From: Acidobacteriota bacterium
Lineage (GTDB): Bacteria > Acidobacteriota > UBA4820 > DSQY01
Direction of reading: 5' to 3'
Assembly: GCA_021814085.1 (NCBI GenBank)
Contig: JAKAJA010000007.1
Span: 1 to 17,094, forward strand
Length of the DNA: 17,094 bases
The notes under the pieces are model-generated. The model had not been told where the DNA came from. It was given only the letters and a program-made list of their open reading frames with translations, and ran no database searches. A program made the position numbers and the translations under genes. Shown in pieces: positions 6,812 through 13,725 of this stretch (within the stretch, counting starts at the first letter, position 1; each line of letters opens with the position of its first letter).

Positions 6812-7519
6812 ATGGACTTAAAGAGTTGCCCCGAATGCGGTGGCACGGGGTTCTTGGTGGAGGAGAGCGGGGGGATACAGGTGGCCAAGCCTTGCCCCTG
6901 CCGCATCCCGGATAGGGCCACGCGGCTCGTGGAGCGGGCATCCATCCCCCTCCGCTACAGGAAGACCTGCACTTTCGGGATGTACAAGCCGGACCCTGCC
7001 TTCCCGAGCCAGGAGGATGCTCTCACCCTCGCGCGCCGCTACGCCGAGGAGTACCCCGCCTTGCCAGAAGTGGCGAATGGCCTCCTGTTCATTGGTCCTT
7101 GCGGCGTCGGCAAAACCCATCTGGCGGTCTCCATCCTCCAGGAGGTAGTGGTTCGCAAGGGGATGCCCGCCCTCTTCGTGGACTTGAACGACCTCTACAG
7201 GGAGATCCGGGCCAGCTACGGGCACGCGGGAAACGAGGAGACGGAGTACGACATCCTGAGCCCCCTCGTGTCGGCAGATCTCCTGCTCATCGACGAGATG
7301 GGCTGCGTGGCCAGCCCGTGGGCCCAGGATACCCTCCATTACCTCATCAGCCAGCGGTACACGGAGCAGAGGCCCACCTTATGCACCACGAACTATCTGG
7401 ACGAGCCCGTGGCGGGGGAGACCAGGCTGGAGGACCGGATCGGGACCCGGACCCGGTCGAGACTCATGGAAATGTGCCAGACCGTCCACATAGATGGGAA
7501 AGACTACCGACGGCGCTGA
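6812..7519 (+). CDS. Zinc-ribbon AAA+ ATPase, DnaC/DnaI/IstB-like helicase loader
   Basis: This 235-residue protein has an N-terminal CPECGGTG...CPCR zinc-binding motif (Cys6, Cys9, Cys28, Cys30), then an AAA+ ATPase. Walker A is GPCGVGKTH (95-103), Walker B LLLIDE (157-162), sensor I TTNY (192-195), and RTRSR (213-217) carries candidate arginine fingers. This order is that of replicative helicase loaders (DnaC/DnaI), and IstB transposition ATPases are close relatives. There is no istA-type transposase or terminal inverted repeat nearby, so a chromosomal loader or replication-restart role is favoured. The ATG at 6812 is chosen because GAGGAG (6801-6806) is 5 bases upstream. Transcription probably ends at the hairpin at 7542-7567. 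The real client helicase is not visible. Confidence 0.82.
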   Translation: MDLKSCPECGGTGFLVEESGGIQVAKPCPCRIPDRATRLVERASIPLRYRKTCTFGMYKPDPAFPSQEDALTLARRYAEEYPALPEVANGLLFIGPCGVGKTHLAVSILQEVVVRKGMPALFVDLNDLYREIRASYGHAGNEETEYDILSPLVSADLLLIDEMGCVASPWAQDTLHYLISQRYTEQRPTLCTTNYLDEPVAGETRLEDRIGTRTRSRLMEMCQTVHIDGKDYRRR

Positions 7520-7533
7520 TCCGAACTGACGGG

Positions 7534-7572
7534 CAAAGAAAAAGGGCGGGCTGATCGGCCCGCCCTTCTGTA
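7534..7572. terminator. Bidirectional intrinsic terminator
   Basis: AAGGGCGGGC (7542-7551) and GCCCGCCCTT (7558-7567) make a perfect 10-bp stem with a TGATCG loop. On the minus strand it is followed by the complement of CAAAGAAAAA, a strong T-run, and on the plus strand by CTGTATTCT. It lies between two convergent genes, the ATPase and the outer-membrane barrel, so it should stop both. Confidence 0.85.
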
Positions 7573-7588
7573 TTCTGCGAGACTCGAG

Positions 7589-8221
7589 TTAGAACTTGAA
7601 GGTCACGCCGATGCGGCCGTCCCAGTTGTCGCTGATGGGGAAGTGCTGGTAGTGGTGATAGGCGCCCTGCATGGTGATGCCCACGCTGTTGTTGAAGTAG
7701 TAGCGGTAACCGAAGGCGCCGCCGTAGACGAAGCTCTGGGATCCGAAATCGCCGAGCGGATATGCGCCGTAAGGCGTATGAAGGTTGGGGGTGCTGTTGC
7801 CGAAGGTGTAGCCGAGGTTGATCTGGGCGAAGATCTGGCCGTTGGTGCCGACGGGGCCGGCGAATTCGGGGCCGATCTCGAAAAGGTTGATGCTGCGGTC
7901 GAACTTGTAGTCGCCAAAATAGTAGGGGCCCACATGGACATTGGCATGGAACTTCCCGGCGTTGTAAACATAGCCGGCGTGGAGGCCTAGGTTTTCCGTG
8001 AAGAAATACCCGTAGTCCAAACTGCCCACGAAGTTGTTCGACATGCTGCCATTCACCCGGAACTCGTACAAGTGGCCGCCGTAGATAAAATTGGTGGCCT
8101 CCTGATAGTTACCGGTGCTGAAGGAGTACCCCGGCAAGATGGCGAAGTACTGAGAGCCGGCCTGGGCAAAAATTCCGAAGCTTGCGAGAACCAAAATAGC
8201 CGCGACGATGAGTTTCTTCAT
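7589..8221 (-). CDS. Small outer-membrane beta-barrel protein
   Basis: This 210-residue protein begins with a clear Sec signal peptide (MKKLIVAAILVLASFGIFAQA, cleavage after about residue 21). The mature part is rich in alternating aromatic/hydrophobic strands with short turns (SLDYGYFF, GLHAGYVYN, FAQINLGYTF, YGGAFGYRYYF) and ends GVTFKF, with a C-terminal Phe recognised by the BAM machinery. Size and pattern fit an eight-stranded OmpA/OmpW-type barrel with no periplasmic domain. It has an ideal Shine-Dalgarno (AAGGAGGTG) and its own promoter, so it is probably monocistronic and well expressed. Substrate or role is unknown. It shares a bidirectional terminator with the ATPase gene. Confidence 0.82.
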   Translation of the reverse strand: MKKLIVAAILVLASFGIFAQAGSQYFAILPGYSFSTGNYQEATNFIYGGHLYEFRVNGSMSNNFVGSLDYGYFFTENLGLHAGYVYNAGKFHANVHVGPYYFGDYKFDRSINLFEIGPEFAGPVGTNGQIFAQINLGYTFGNSTPNLHTPYGAYPLGDFGSQSFVYGGAFGYRYYFNNSVGITMQGAYHHYQHFPISDNWDGRIGVTFKF

Positions 8222-8244
8222 TAGTACACCTCCTTATAGTGGTT

Positions 8245-8273
8245 AATTTACCGCGCACCACAACAGATTGCAA
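8245..8273 (-). promoter_or_regulatory. Candidate promoter for the outer-membrane barrel gene
   Basis: On the minus strand TTGCAA (8273-8268) and TAAATT (8250-8245) are 17 bases apart, each matching the sigma-70 consensus at 4 of 6 positions. They lie just upstream of the strong ribosome binding site (AAGGAGGTG) of the barrel gene. The rest of this gap (to 8458) holds no convincing gene. Confidence 0.45.
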
Positions 8274-8458
8274 GTTTGCGCGCCTTCCCATAGCAAAACG
8301 GGTCCCGGACGAGGCAGACCCGAGGCCCTTAATAACCTCCTACGTAACGTACCATAAGAAAGATTATTTCAGTAGGTGGGAGAGGGCGTTTGATGTGAGT
8401 GGTTCATTTGCCCCACCACTTTATCACGGGCTGGCCCTTTTTCCCGCAAATCTCATCT

Positions 8459-8899
8459 CTAACCTGGGTACTTCCCGTGGATGTATTCGGTGAGGTGGTG
8501 GATCGTGAAGTCCTGGTCACGGGAGACGGCTCGGGTGCAGTCCCCGATGGAAACGAGGCCTAAAAGTTCCCCGTTCTCCAAGACAGGAAGGTGGCGGCAG
8601 CGGCGCTCGGTCATGACCGCCATGGCCTCTCCCACGGAGGCCTGGGGCGTCACGTAGACGAGGTCTCTGGACATGACGTCGCCGACGGGGGTCGTCTTGG
8701 GGTCTCGCCCCGCGAGGATGACCCTCACCAGCAGGTCGCGCTCGCTGAAGATGCCCATCACGCGCTTATCGGCGATCACGAGGATGGCGCCGATGTGATC
8801 CTCGGCCATGGTGCTCGCGGCATCCCATACGGTAGTGGTGGGGGAGACGGAGTAGATCGTTGTGCCCTTTTCGTCGAGCAGGCGCTTCACCAGGTCCAT
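8459..8899 (-). CDS. Two-CBS-domain protein
   Basis: This 146-residue protein is a stand-alone pair of CBS domains (about 14-64 and 77-128), which bind adenosine nucleotides and act as energy sensors. Typical blocks are TVWDAASTMAEDHIGAILVI, VMGIFSERDLLVRV, DVMSRDLVYVTP and CRHLPVLENGELLGLVSIGD. The C-terminal tail FTIHHLTEYIHGKYPG is common in this short stand-alone family. The ATG at 8899 is chosen because CGAGGAGAACC sits directly upstream; the open frame extends further but lacks a binding site and the domain begins here. It is the last gene of the minus-strand run and is separated from the FKBP gene by a repeat-bearing gap. No effector domain is fused, so its target is unknown. Confidence 0.88.
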   Translation of the reverse strand: MDLVKRLLDEKGTTIYSVSPTTTVWDAASTMAEDHIGAILVIADKRVMGIFSERDLLVRVILAGRDPKTTPVGDVMSRDLVYVTPQASVGEAMAVMTERRCRHLPVLENGELLGLVSIGDCTRAVSRDQDFTIHHLTEYIHGKYPG

Positions 8900-9004
8900 G
8901 GGTTCTCCTCGAAGGTGCCCCCTGGGGCTGACCTTTCCAACATACGGAGCCTCGCGATTCTTCCTGTCCATGCCCATGCTAGAGATGGACGGTTCGGTCG
9001 TCAA

Positions 9005-9161
9005 GGGCGAAAGGCGAAAAGCGAAAGGCGAGGCGCAAAGAGCTGCGGGGCAGGGGTAGGGAGATTGAGGTGAGCCTGTGGCACCGCCCCGGCGTCACGG
9101 TCCCCCCTAGTCACCTAGTTTCCTAGTCCCTTAGTCACCTAGTTTCCTAGTTCCCTAGTCC
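9005..9161. repeat. Two unlike short-period arrays in one gap (element 3)
   Basis: Between the CBS and FKBP genes, 9005-9040 reads as heptamers on GGCGAAA (GGCGAAA, AGCGAAA, GGCGAGG). Positions 9106-9161 then read as seven octamers on CCTAGTxx (CCTAGTCA, CCTAGTTT, CCTAGTCC, CTTAGTCA, CCTAGTTT, CCTAGTTC, CCTAGTCC). Unlike the other elements, the two arrays are not reverse complements of each other. The octamer array begins about 28 bases past the FKBP stop in the direction of transcription. The rest of the gap (8900-9004, 9041-9105, 9162-9189) shows nothing recognisable beyond the CBS ribosome binding site. Confidence 0.8.
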
Positions 9162-9189
9162 CGAACAACGGGCTACCTCCGGATGGTTT

Positions 9190-9720
9190 CTACAGCGGGT
9201 CGTAGGCCTTGAGGAGCTCGATCCGGTACATGAGGGTTTTGTTCTGGCCCACGAAGTTGCCCTTGCCTTCCTTCCCATAAGCCAGCTCGGGGGGAATGAT
9301 GAGGAGGCGCACGCCGCCCTCCTTCATGCCTCTGACCCCGACGCTCCACCCCTCGATGACCTGATCGCCGCCGATGACGAAGGAGGCCGGCCTGTTCCGG
9401 TCGTCGGAGCTGTCGATTTTCACGCCGTCCACCCAGCCGATGAAATTCACCGTGACGGTCCCGCCCTGTCTGGCTTCCTTGCCTGCCCCCACCTTGATGT
9501 CAACGTACTTGAGGCCCTTCTCTCCCGGGACGATCACGTCCTTGTCGGTGAGCTGTGGCGGCTTGGACGCCTCCTGGGCCTGCTGGATGGCGGCGTCAAG
9601 GCGGATCTTCTCCGCGGCCGCCTTTCTGGCCTGGAGTTCCTCCTGGTTCGGGCCGCAGGCGAGGGTGAGCAGGAGGATGGACGCCAGGGCTCCGGCGGTC
9701 AATAGGGGGGGGTGGGGCAT
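9190..9720 (-). CDS. FKBP-type peptidyl-prolyl isomerase lipoprotein
   Basis: This 176-residue protein catalyses cis-trans isomerisation of prolyl bonds, probably in the cell envelope. Residues 1-21 form a hydrophobic export signal ending LLLTLAC, making Cys22 a likely lipidation site. A charged helix follows (EELQARKAAAEKIRLDAA, 27-44). The FKBP domain occupies about 68-172, with VTVNFIGWVDGVKIDSS, the active-site VIEGW (121-125) and PPELAYG (143-149). The ATG at 9720 has GGAG 6 bases upstream; earlier in-frame starts lie towards repeat sequence. The long N-terminal helix differs from FkpA-type dimerisation domains in being short. It lies downstream of the M24 peptidase gene in the same direction, separated by a repeat element. 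Confidence 0.9.
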   Translation of the reverse strand: MPHPPLLTAGALASILLLTLACGPNQEELQARKAAAEKIRLDAAIQQAQEASKPPQLTDKDVIVPGEKGLKYVDIKVGAGKEARQGGTVTVNFIGWVDGVKIDSSDDRNRPASFVIGGDQVIEGWSVGVRGMKEGGVRLLIIPPELAYGKEGKGNFVGQNKTLMYRIELLKAYDPL

Positions 9721-9741
9721 GGGGGACTCCATGGGATGTCC

Positions 9742-9849
9742 AATGTTCAATGGCGAATGGCGAATGGCGAATGTTTAAGGAGAAACAGGGCGCACGGACC
9801 GAGTCGCTATTGCCCTACATTCCACATTTCACATTCACCATTCCACATT
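9742..9849. repeat. Heptamer array with inverted copy (element 4)
   Basis: Positions 9742-9776 read as five heptamers AATGTTC, AATGGCG (three exact copies) and AATGTTT. Positions 9815-9849, reverse complemented, read as five heptamers AATGTGG, AATGGTG, AATGTGA, AATGTGG and AATGTAG. The arms match at 25 of 35 positions, with AATG kept in every unit and the same unit count on both sides. About 38 bases lie between the arms. In the direction of transcription the element starts 6 bases after the M24 peptidase stop codon. Confidence 0.85.
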
Positions 9850-9855
9850 TCTGCT

Positions 9856-11052
9856 CTACTTCACGTACCACATCTCCCGCTGGGGCTTCGCGAGGTAGCG
9901 TGCGCCCTCGGCGGTGACCACCACGTCCTCCTCGAGGCCGATGGCGCCGAAGCCGGGCACGTTGAGGGAGGGTTCGAGCGTGAAGACCTGGTTTTCGGCC
10001 AGGGGGATGAAGGGCGTGTTCTTGTACCTCGCCCAGGCCGGCCCCAGGAGGCCTCCACCGTCGTGGACGTGGCGGCCGACCTGATGCCCGAGGGCGTGAG
10101 GGTACTCGGGGTAGCCCGCGCCGGTGACAATGGAGCGGGATAGGTTGTCAAGCTCGACGCCCTGCCTGCCCGGTGTGAGGATCTCGCCGGTCGAAACAAT
10201 GGCCTTGACGATGGTGTCGAAGCCCTTCCGCGCGGCGTCGGGGGCCCGTTCTTCACCTGGCTTGAGAATGTACCAGGTACGCTGCATGTCAGAGGCATAC
10301 CCGTCAACAAACACGCCCATGTCCACGTGCAGGAGGTCGCCGGGCTGAATGGGGTTGTCCGTAGCCGTGCCGTGGCCCATGCCCGCGCCCCGGTCCCCGG
10401 AGAAGACGAGGGTCTCGAAGCTCGGTGTGAGGCCCCGGTGGGCGATGCGGCCATTGACGAAATCGTAGACTTCCTTCTCCTTCAGACCCGGGCGGAGGAA
10501 AGCGTGGATTTCCGCGAGGATCTCCACGGTTATGTCCACGGCCCGTTGGATCGAGGCGATTTCGAGGGCCGATTTCTGAGAGATGAGGGCGCCGATGATG
10601 GACTCCGCGGAGATGATCTGGACGCCCGGGACGGCTTCCTTCAAGAGGCTCTCGAGGTGGAGAAATCGGCCGTGCGGGATGCCGTCGGCCGAGTCATCCT
10701 CTAGGGAGTAGTTCACCGCCACCCGCTTGGGATTGAGCGCCTTGAGATAGTTGAGGAAGGGTTCCTTGAAGTCCTGTACAAAGGTGATGACTTCCTTGAA
10801 GAGTCCCGATTCCTCGAAGTCCTGCTGGTCCAACCTTCCGCAGATGACAGTTGGCTTTCCCTCACGTGTGACCAGGATGGCGCTCTCCCAGGTGAAATGG
10901 CCTGGAGATATGTAGGAGAAGACCCGCTCGGCCCCGGAGCTGGTCTCCTGGACGAAAGTGACCCAAAGGTCCGCCCCCGTGGAGGGAAGCACCGCGGCGG
11001 CCTGCTTCAGCTTCTGTTCGACGATCTCTTTGGAAGCGAGGTTCTTGGCCAT
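9856..11052 (-). CDS. M24-family metallopeptidase (Xaa-Pro aminopeptidase/prolidase type)
   Basis: This 398-residue enzyme has the two-part creatinase/prolidase architecture: an N-terminal creatinase-like domain (about 10-155) and a pita-bread catalytic domain. All five dinuclear metal ligands are recognisable: Asp244 (HVDMGV), Asp255 (SDMQRTW), His323 (HALGHQVGRHVH), Glu360 (FTLEPSL) and Glu375 (GLEEDVVVT). It would hydrolyse bonds next to proline in peptides or dipeptides; prolidase versus aminopeptidase P cannot be settled from sequence. No signal peptide is seen, so it is cytoplasmic. The ATG at 11052 has AAGGAG about 6 bases upstream. It lies 79 bases downstream of proline dehydrogenase in the same direction, and the two together suggest use of peptide-derived proline. 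Confidence 0.88.
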   Translation of the reverse strand: MAKNLASKEIVEQKLKQAAAVLPSTGADLWVTFVQETSSGAERVFSYISPGHFTWESAILVTREGKPTVICGRLDQQDFEESGLFKEVITFVQDFKEPFLNYLKALNPKRVAVNYSLEDDSADGIPHGRFLHLESLLKEAVPGVQIISAESIIGALISQKSALEIASIQRAVDITVEILAEIHAFLRPGLKEKEVYDFVNGRIAHRGLTPSFETLVFSGDRGAGMGHGTATDNPIQPGDLLHVDMGVFVDGYASDMQRTWYILKPGEERAPDAARKGFDTIVKAIVSTGEILTPGRQGVELDNLSRSIVTGAGYPEYPHALGHQVGRHVHDGGGLLGPAWARYKNTPFIPLAENQVFTLEPSLNVPGFGAIGLEEDVVVTAEGARYLAKPQREMWYVK

Positions 11053-11092
11053 ATGCGGCTCCTTATTTCGTCATGACCGCGAGGACGGGAAC

Positions 11093-11106
11093 GCGAGATG
11101 CGAGAT
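11093..11106. repeat. Minimal heptamer duplication (element 5)
   Basis: Two exact copies of GCGAGAT lie in tandem in the 79-base gap between proline dehydrogenase and the M24 peptidase. This is the smallest of the intergenic arrays and has no clear inverted partner. It could be an early or decayed example of the same phenomenon, or chance. Confidence 0.45.
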
Positions 11107-11131
11107 GCCAGCCGCTTCCCGATTCGCTCAT

Positions 11132-12043
11132 TCAATGATGCCGCCAGAATAGGTTTTTGATGACGAGGGCCGCCATGGATGGGCTCTCGAGCATGCGGCG
11201 GCGGAGGTAGGCGATGGCGTCGTCCCAGTCGTTGGCGAAGGGGACATAGAGGCGCACCGTTTCCCCGGCGTCGCGCAGTTCCTTGATGATGTTGTCCCTC
11301 GGCACGCCCAGGAGCATTTGGAACTCGTAGCGGTCCTTGGGGATGCCCTTGTCCTTGAAGGCCTTCCAGGCCTTCCGGATGTACTCGTTGTCGTGGGTGC
11401 CGAAGCAGACGTAGTGGCCGCGCTCCAGGAGGGTGAGGCTCTCCTTGAGCATGGCCTCTTTCATTTCGCGCTTCTTAGTCATGGCGACGGGAGCGGGCAC
11501 GTTGTAGATGCCGATGACCATGCGGATGTTGGCCCGGAGGCCGTCGAAGGCGTCCAGGTCCTTTTCGGTGCGGTAGAGCCTCGATTGCAGAACCGTCCCC
11601 AGGATGGGGTACTTGGGCTTGAGGTCCCTGTAGAGCTGGATCGTGAAGTCCGTGACGTCCGTGTCCTCCATGTCCACCGTGAGCCCGCGGCCGGCGGCCT
11701 GGCAGGCGGCGGCCATCTCCTCGATGTTCCGCCTGCAGAGGTCCGGGCTCACGTAATAGCCCCAGTGTCCCGGCTTGATGGAGATGGTGCAGTACGGTCG
11801 GCTCTTGACCGATTCCAGGGCGCGGAGGTAGGCGTCCACCGCTCCCCGAACCTTGGCCTCCGTCGTTTCCGCTTCCCCGAGGACATCCAGGGTGGTGTGG
11901 ATGCCCTTTTCCTGGTACAGGCGGTCCGCGACGGCCAAGGCTTTCTCCAGAGAGTCCCCGGCCACGTAAGGGGCGGCGAAGATTCGCACGAGGCGTCCGG
12001 GGATCAGGTTCACGACGGCTTTCTTTGCGGCGTAGAAGGACAT
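11132..12043 (-). CDS. Proline dehydrogenase (monofunctional, FAD-dependent)
   Basis: This enzyme oxidises L-proline to pyrroline-5-carboxylate with FAD and passes electrons to quinones at the membrane. The 303-residue protein has the usual length of monofunctional PRODH. Typical blocks are VDMED (123-127), TVLQSRLYR (150-158), CFGTHDNE (213-220), EFQMLLGV (240-247), RLYVPF (264-269) and substrate-binding YLRRRMLES (279-287). The ATG at 12043 is preceded by GGAG at 5 bases; an in-frame TTG at 12055 has no binding site. No pyrroline-5-carboxylate dehydrogenase is in the window, so the second step must be encoded elsewhere. It is divergent from DUF1015 and has its own promoter and a palindrome in the leader. 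Confidence 0.92.
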   Translation of the reverse strand: MSFYAAKKAVVNLIPGRLVRIFAAPYVAGDSLEKALAVADRLYQEKGIHTTLDVLGEAETTEAKVRGAVDAYLRALESVKSRPYCTISIKPGHWGYYVSPDLCRRNIEEMAAACQAAGRGLTVDMEDTDVTDFTIQLYRDLKPKYPILGTVLQSRLYRTEKDLDAFDGLRANIRMVIGIYNVPAPVAMTKKREMKEAMLKESLTLLERGHYVCFGTHDNEYIRKAWKAFKDKGIPKDRYEFQMLLGVPRDNIIKELRDAGETVRLYVPFANDWDDAIAYLRRRMLESPSMAALVIKNLFWRHH

Positions 12044-12064
12044 GGGCTTCTCCAAGAAGGTGGT

Positions 12065-12080
12065 CGGAGCAGCCGCTCCG
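12065..12080. promoter_or_regulatory. Palindrome in the proline dehydrogenase leader
   Basis: CGGAGC (12065-12070) and GCTCCG (12075-12080) form a perfect inverted repeat around AGCC, between the predicted -10 box and the ribosome binding site of proline dehydrogenase. It would sit at the very 5' end of the mRNA as a hairpin, or serve as an operator. Function is inferred from position only. Confidence 0.4.
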
Positions 12081-12088
12081 GGAATGGA

Positions 12089-12118
12089 AGTATACCCCCT
12101 GCAAGGTGATGCGGTCAG
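12089..12118 (-). promoter_or_regulatory. Candidate promoter for proline dehydrogenase
   Basis: On the minus strand CTGACC (12118-12113, 4 of 6 consensus) and TATACT (12094-12089, 5 of 6) are 18 bases apart, about 45 bases upstream of the ATG at 12043. This lies in the 321-base divergent gap 12044-12364. Apart from this promoter, the leader palindrome and the opposing promoter at 12251-12279, I see no gene or repeat array in that gap. Confidence 0.45.
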
Positions 12119-12250
12119 ACGATCAAGGCCCTAGATACGGCGGTGATGGGCCAATTCGCCCAGTAGGAGGGGGCAGAAACTTCCGGCTGACAATCTTGGG
12201 CCAAATGGCGCGAATGGACCCATCCAGGGAGTGGAGTGGGGTCCCTCTGT

Positions 12251-12279
12251 TTGAAAGGTCCGATGTGTTGCTCTATCCT
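12251..12279 (+). promoter_or_regulatory. Candidate promoter for DUF1015-serA-serC block
   Basis: TTGAAA (12251-12256, 5 of 6 consensus) and TATCCT (12274-12279, 4 of 6) are 17 bases apart. Transcription would begin near 12286 and give a leader of roughly 80 bases before the DUF1015 ATG at 12365. No T-box or riboswitch core is evident in this leader by eye. Confidence 0.5.
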
Positions 12280-12364
12280 GATATCTAAAATGATAGCCTC
12301 CATCTGGAGGGCGCTTCGGCTGCAGGCGGGAGCTCTCTGGGAGGGGGCGAAGGGGGACTCTGAC

Positions 12365-13603
12365 ATGTCGAAGATCCGTGCGTTTCGCGCCTACCGGCCC
12401 CGGCCCGAGCTCTCTGCCCGGGTGGCCAGCTTTCCCTATGACGTCATCAACTCGGAGGAAGCCCGCGCCCTCGCCCAAGGCAATCCGTACACGTTTCTCC
12501 ACGTGGGCAAGCCCGAGATCGACCTGGACCCGTCGGTGCCTCTATACGACGAGCGGGTTTACGCCATGGGGAGGGAGAACCTCCACCGGATGATCAGGGA
12601 GGGCGTTCTCCTCCACGACGACAAGCCCTACCTCTACATCTACCAGCAGAAGATGGGAGACCACGTGCAGGCGGGGCTCGTGTGCCTCTGCTCCGTGAAG
12701 GAGTACGAGGAGGACCTCATCAAGAAGCACGAGTTCACGAGGAAGGACAAGGAGGACGACCGTACCCGGCATGTGGCCACCCAGAACGCCAACGCCGAGC
12801 CCGTCTTCCTGACTTATCAGGCGCGGAAGGACATCGACCAGATCGTGGACTGGGTCCGGGCGGAGAAGCCCCTCTACGACATCGTCACCGATGACGGCAT
12901 CGGCCACACGGTCTGGCGGGTGGACAACGACGAGTGGCGAAGCCATTTGGAGACCCTCTTCGCCCAGGTGCCGGCCCTCTACGTGGCCGACGGCCACCAC
13001 CGCACGGCCGCCGCCGTCCGCACGGGCCAGGCGCTGCGCCAGAAGAGCGCCACGCACACGGGGCAGGAGCCCTTCGAGTACTTCATGGCCGTCGTGTTCC
13101 CCCACGACCAGCTCCAGATCATGGATTACAACCGGGTCGTCAAGGACCTCAACGGCCTTTCGCGAAACGGCTTCGTGGACAAGGTCGTGGAGCGCTTCAA
13201 GGTCAAGGTGGGGGACAGCCCAAAACCGAAGGCTCCTCGGCATTTCGGCATGTTCCTCGAGGGGCATTGGTACGAGCTCGAGGCCAGAGAAGGCACCTAT
13301 CCCGCCGACGATCCCGTGAAGGGGCTGGACGTTTCCATCCTCCAGGACAACCTCCTCGCGCCCATCCTGGGAATCACCGACCCCCGCACCGATAAGCGCA
13401 TCGACTTCGTAGGCGGCATCCGGGGCACGAAGGAGCTGGAGAAGCGGGTCGGCGAGGGGTGGGCCGTGGCCTTCTCCCTCTTCCCCACGTCCCTGGACCA
13501 ACTCATGGCCGTGGCGGATTCGGGCCAGGTCATGCCGCCGAAATCCACCTGGTTCGAGCCCAAGCTCCGCAGCGGGCTCCTCGTCCGGTTGATAGAGGAT
13601 TAA
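12365..13603 (+). CDS. DUF1015 family protein, possible ParB-fold serine/phosphoserine kinase
   Basis: This 412-residue protein matches the DUF1015 family: an N-terminal MSKIRAFRAYRP and FPYDVI (23-28), HEFTRKDKEDDRTRH (122-136), ADGHHR (208-213) followed by TAAAV, and a C-terminal PPKSTWFEPKLRSGLLV block. ADGHHRTAAA resembles the motif of ParB-fold free-serine kinases such as archaeal SerK and SbnI. It is immediately upstream of SerA- and SerC-like genes, and no serB is visible. A role in interconverting serine and O-phosphoserine is therefore attractive but inferred. The ATG at 12365 has GGGGGA 7 bases upstream; the open frame extends 43 codons further but that part lacks family sequence. 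Confidence 0.85.
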   Translation: MSKIRAFRAYRPRPELSARVASFPYDVINSEEARALAQGNPYTFLHVGKPEIDLDPSVPLYDERVYAMGRENLHRMIREGVLLHDDKPYLYIYQQKMGDHVQAGLVCLCSVKEYEEDLIKKHEFTRKDKEDDRTRHVATQNANAEPVFLTYQARKDIDQIVDWVRAEKPLYDIVTDDGIGHTVWRVDNDEWRSHLETLFAQVPALYVADGHHRTAAAVRTGQALRQKSATHTGQEPFEYFMAVVFPHDQLQIMDYNRVVKDLNGLSRNGFVDKVVERFKVKVGDSPKPKAPRHFGMFLEGHWYELEAREGTYPADDPVKGLDVSILQDNLLAPILGITDPRTDKRIDFVGGIRGTKELEKRVGEGWAVAFSLFPTSLDQLMAVADSGQVMPPKSTWFEPKLRSGLLVRLIED

Positions 13604-13606
13604 ACC

Positions 13607-13702
13607 TTAACCGCTAAGGCGCGAAGGGCGCTAAGAAAGGACATAAGAATAATCTTGTCTTTGATAATCTTTCTTGGCGATCTTGGCGTCCTTAGCGGTT
13701 CA
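13607..13702. repeat. Short-period array with inverted copy (element 6)
   Basis: The left arm (13607-13640) contains units built on CGCTAAGG/CGCGAAGG/CGCTAAGA with a period of 8-10. The right arm (13669-13702), reverse complemented, starts with the same ACCGCTAAGG and ends CGCCAAGAAAG. With a single one-base gap the arms pair along about 34 bases with few mismatches. A 28-base A/T-rich loop holds a GATAAT (13663-13668) that could act as a -10 box, but without a convincing -35. It starts 3 bases after the DUF1015 stop and ends shortly before the serA ribosome binding site. Confidence 0.83.
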
Positions 13703-13725
13703 ATGTTTCTTCTTGGAGGCAAATG

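Noticed and set aside
6812..7519. IstB of an IS21-type insertion sequence
   Set aside because: No istA transposase, no terminal inverted repeats and no target duplication are visible; the N-terminal zinc ribbon also fits a helicase loader.
8239..8493. Small plus-strand open frame in the gap upstream of the barrel gene
   Set aside because: It overlaps the barrel promoter and the CBS gene end, lacks a ribosome binding site and resembles no family.
9079..9095. GG-N10-GC spacing resembling a sigma-54 promoter on the plus strand
   Set aside because: The -12 part is CGGC rather than TTGC and no plus-strand gene follows.
12236..12364. Longer N-terminus for the DUF1015 protein
   Set aside because: These 43 codons include the predicted promoter and carry no family sequence; the ATG at 12365 has a suitable ribosome binding site.
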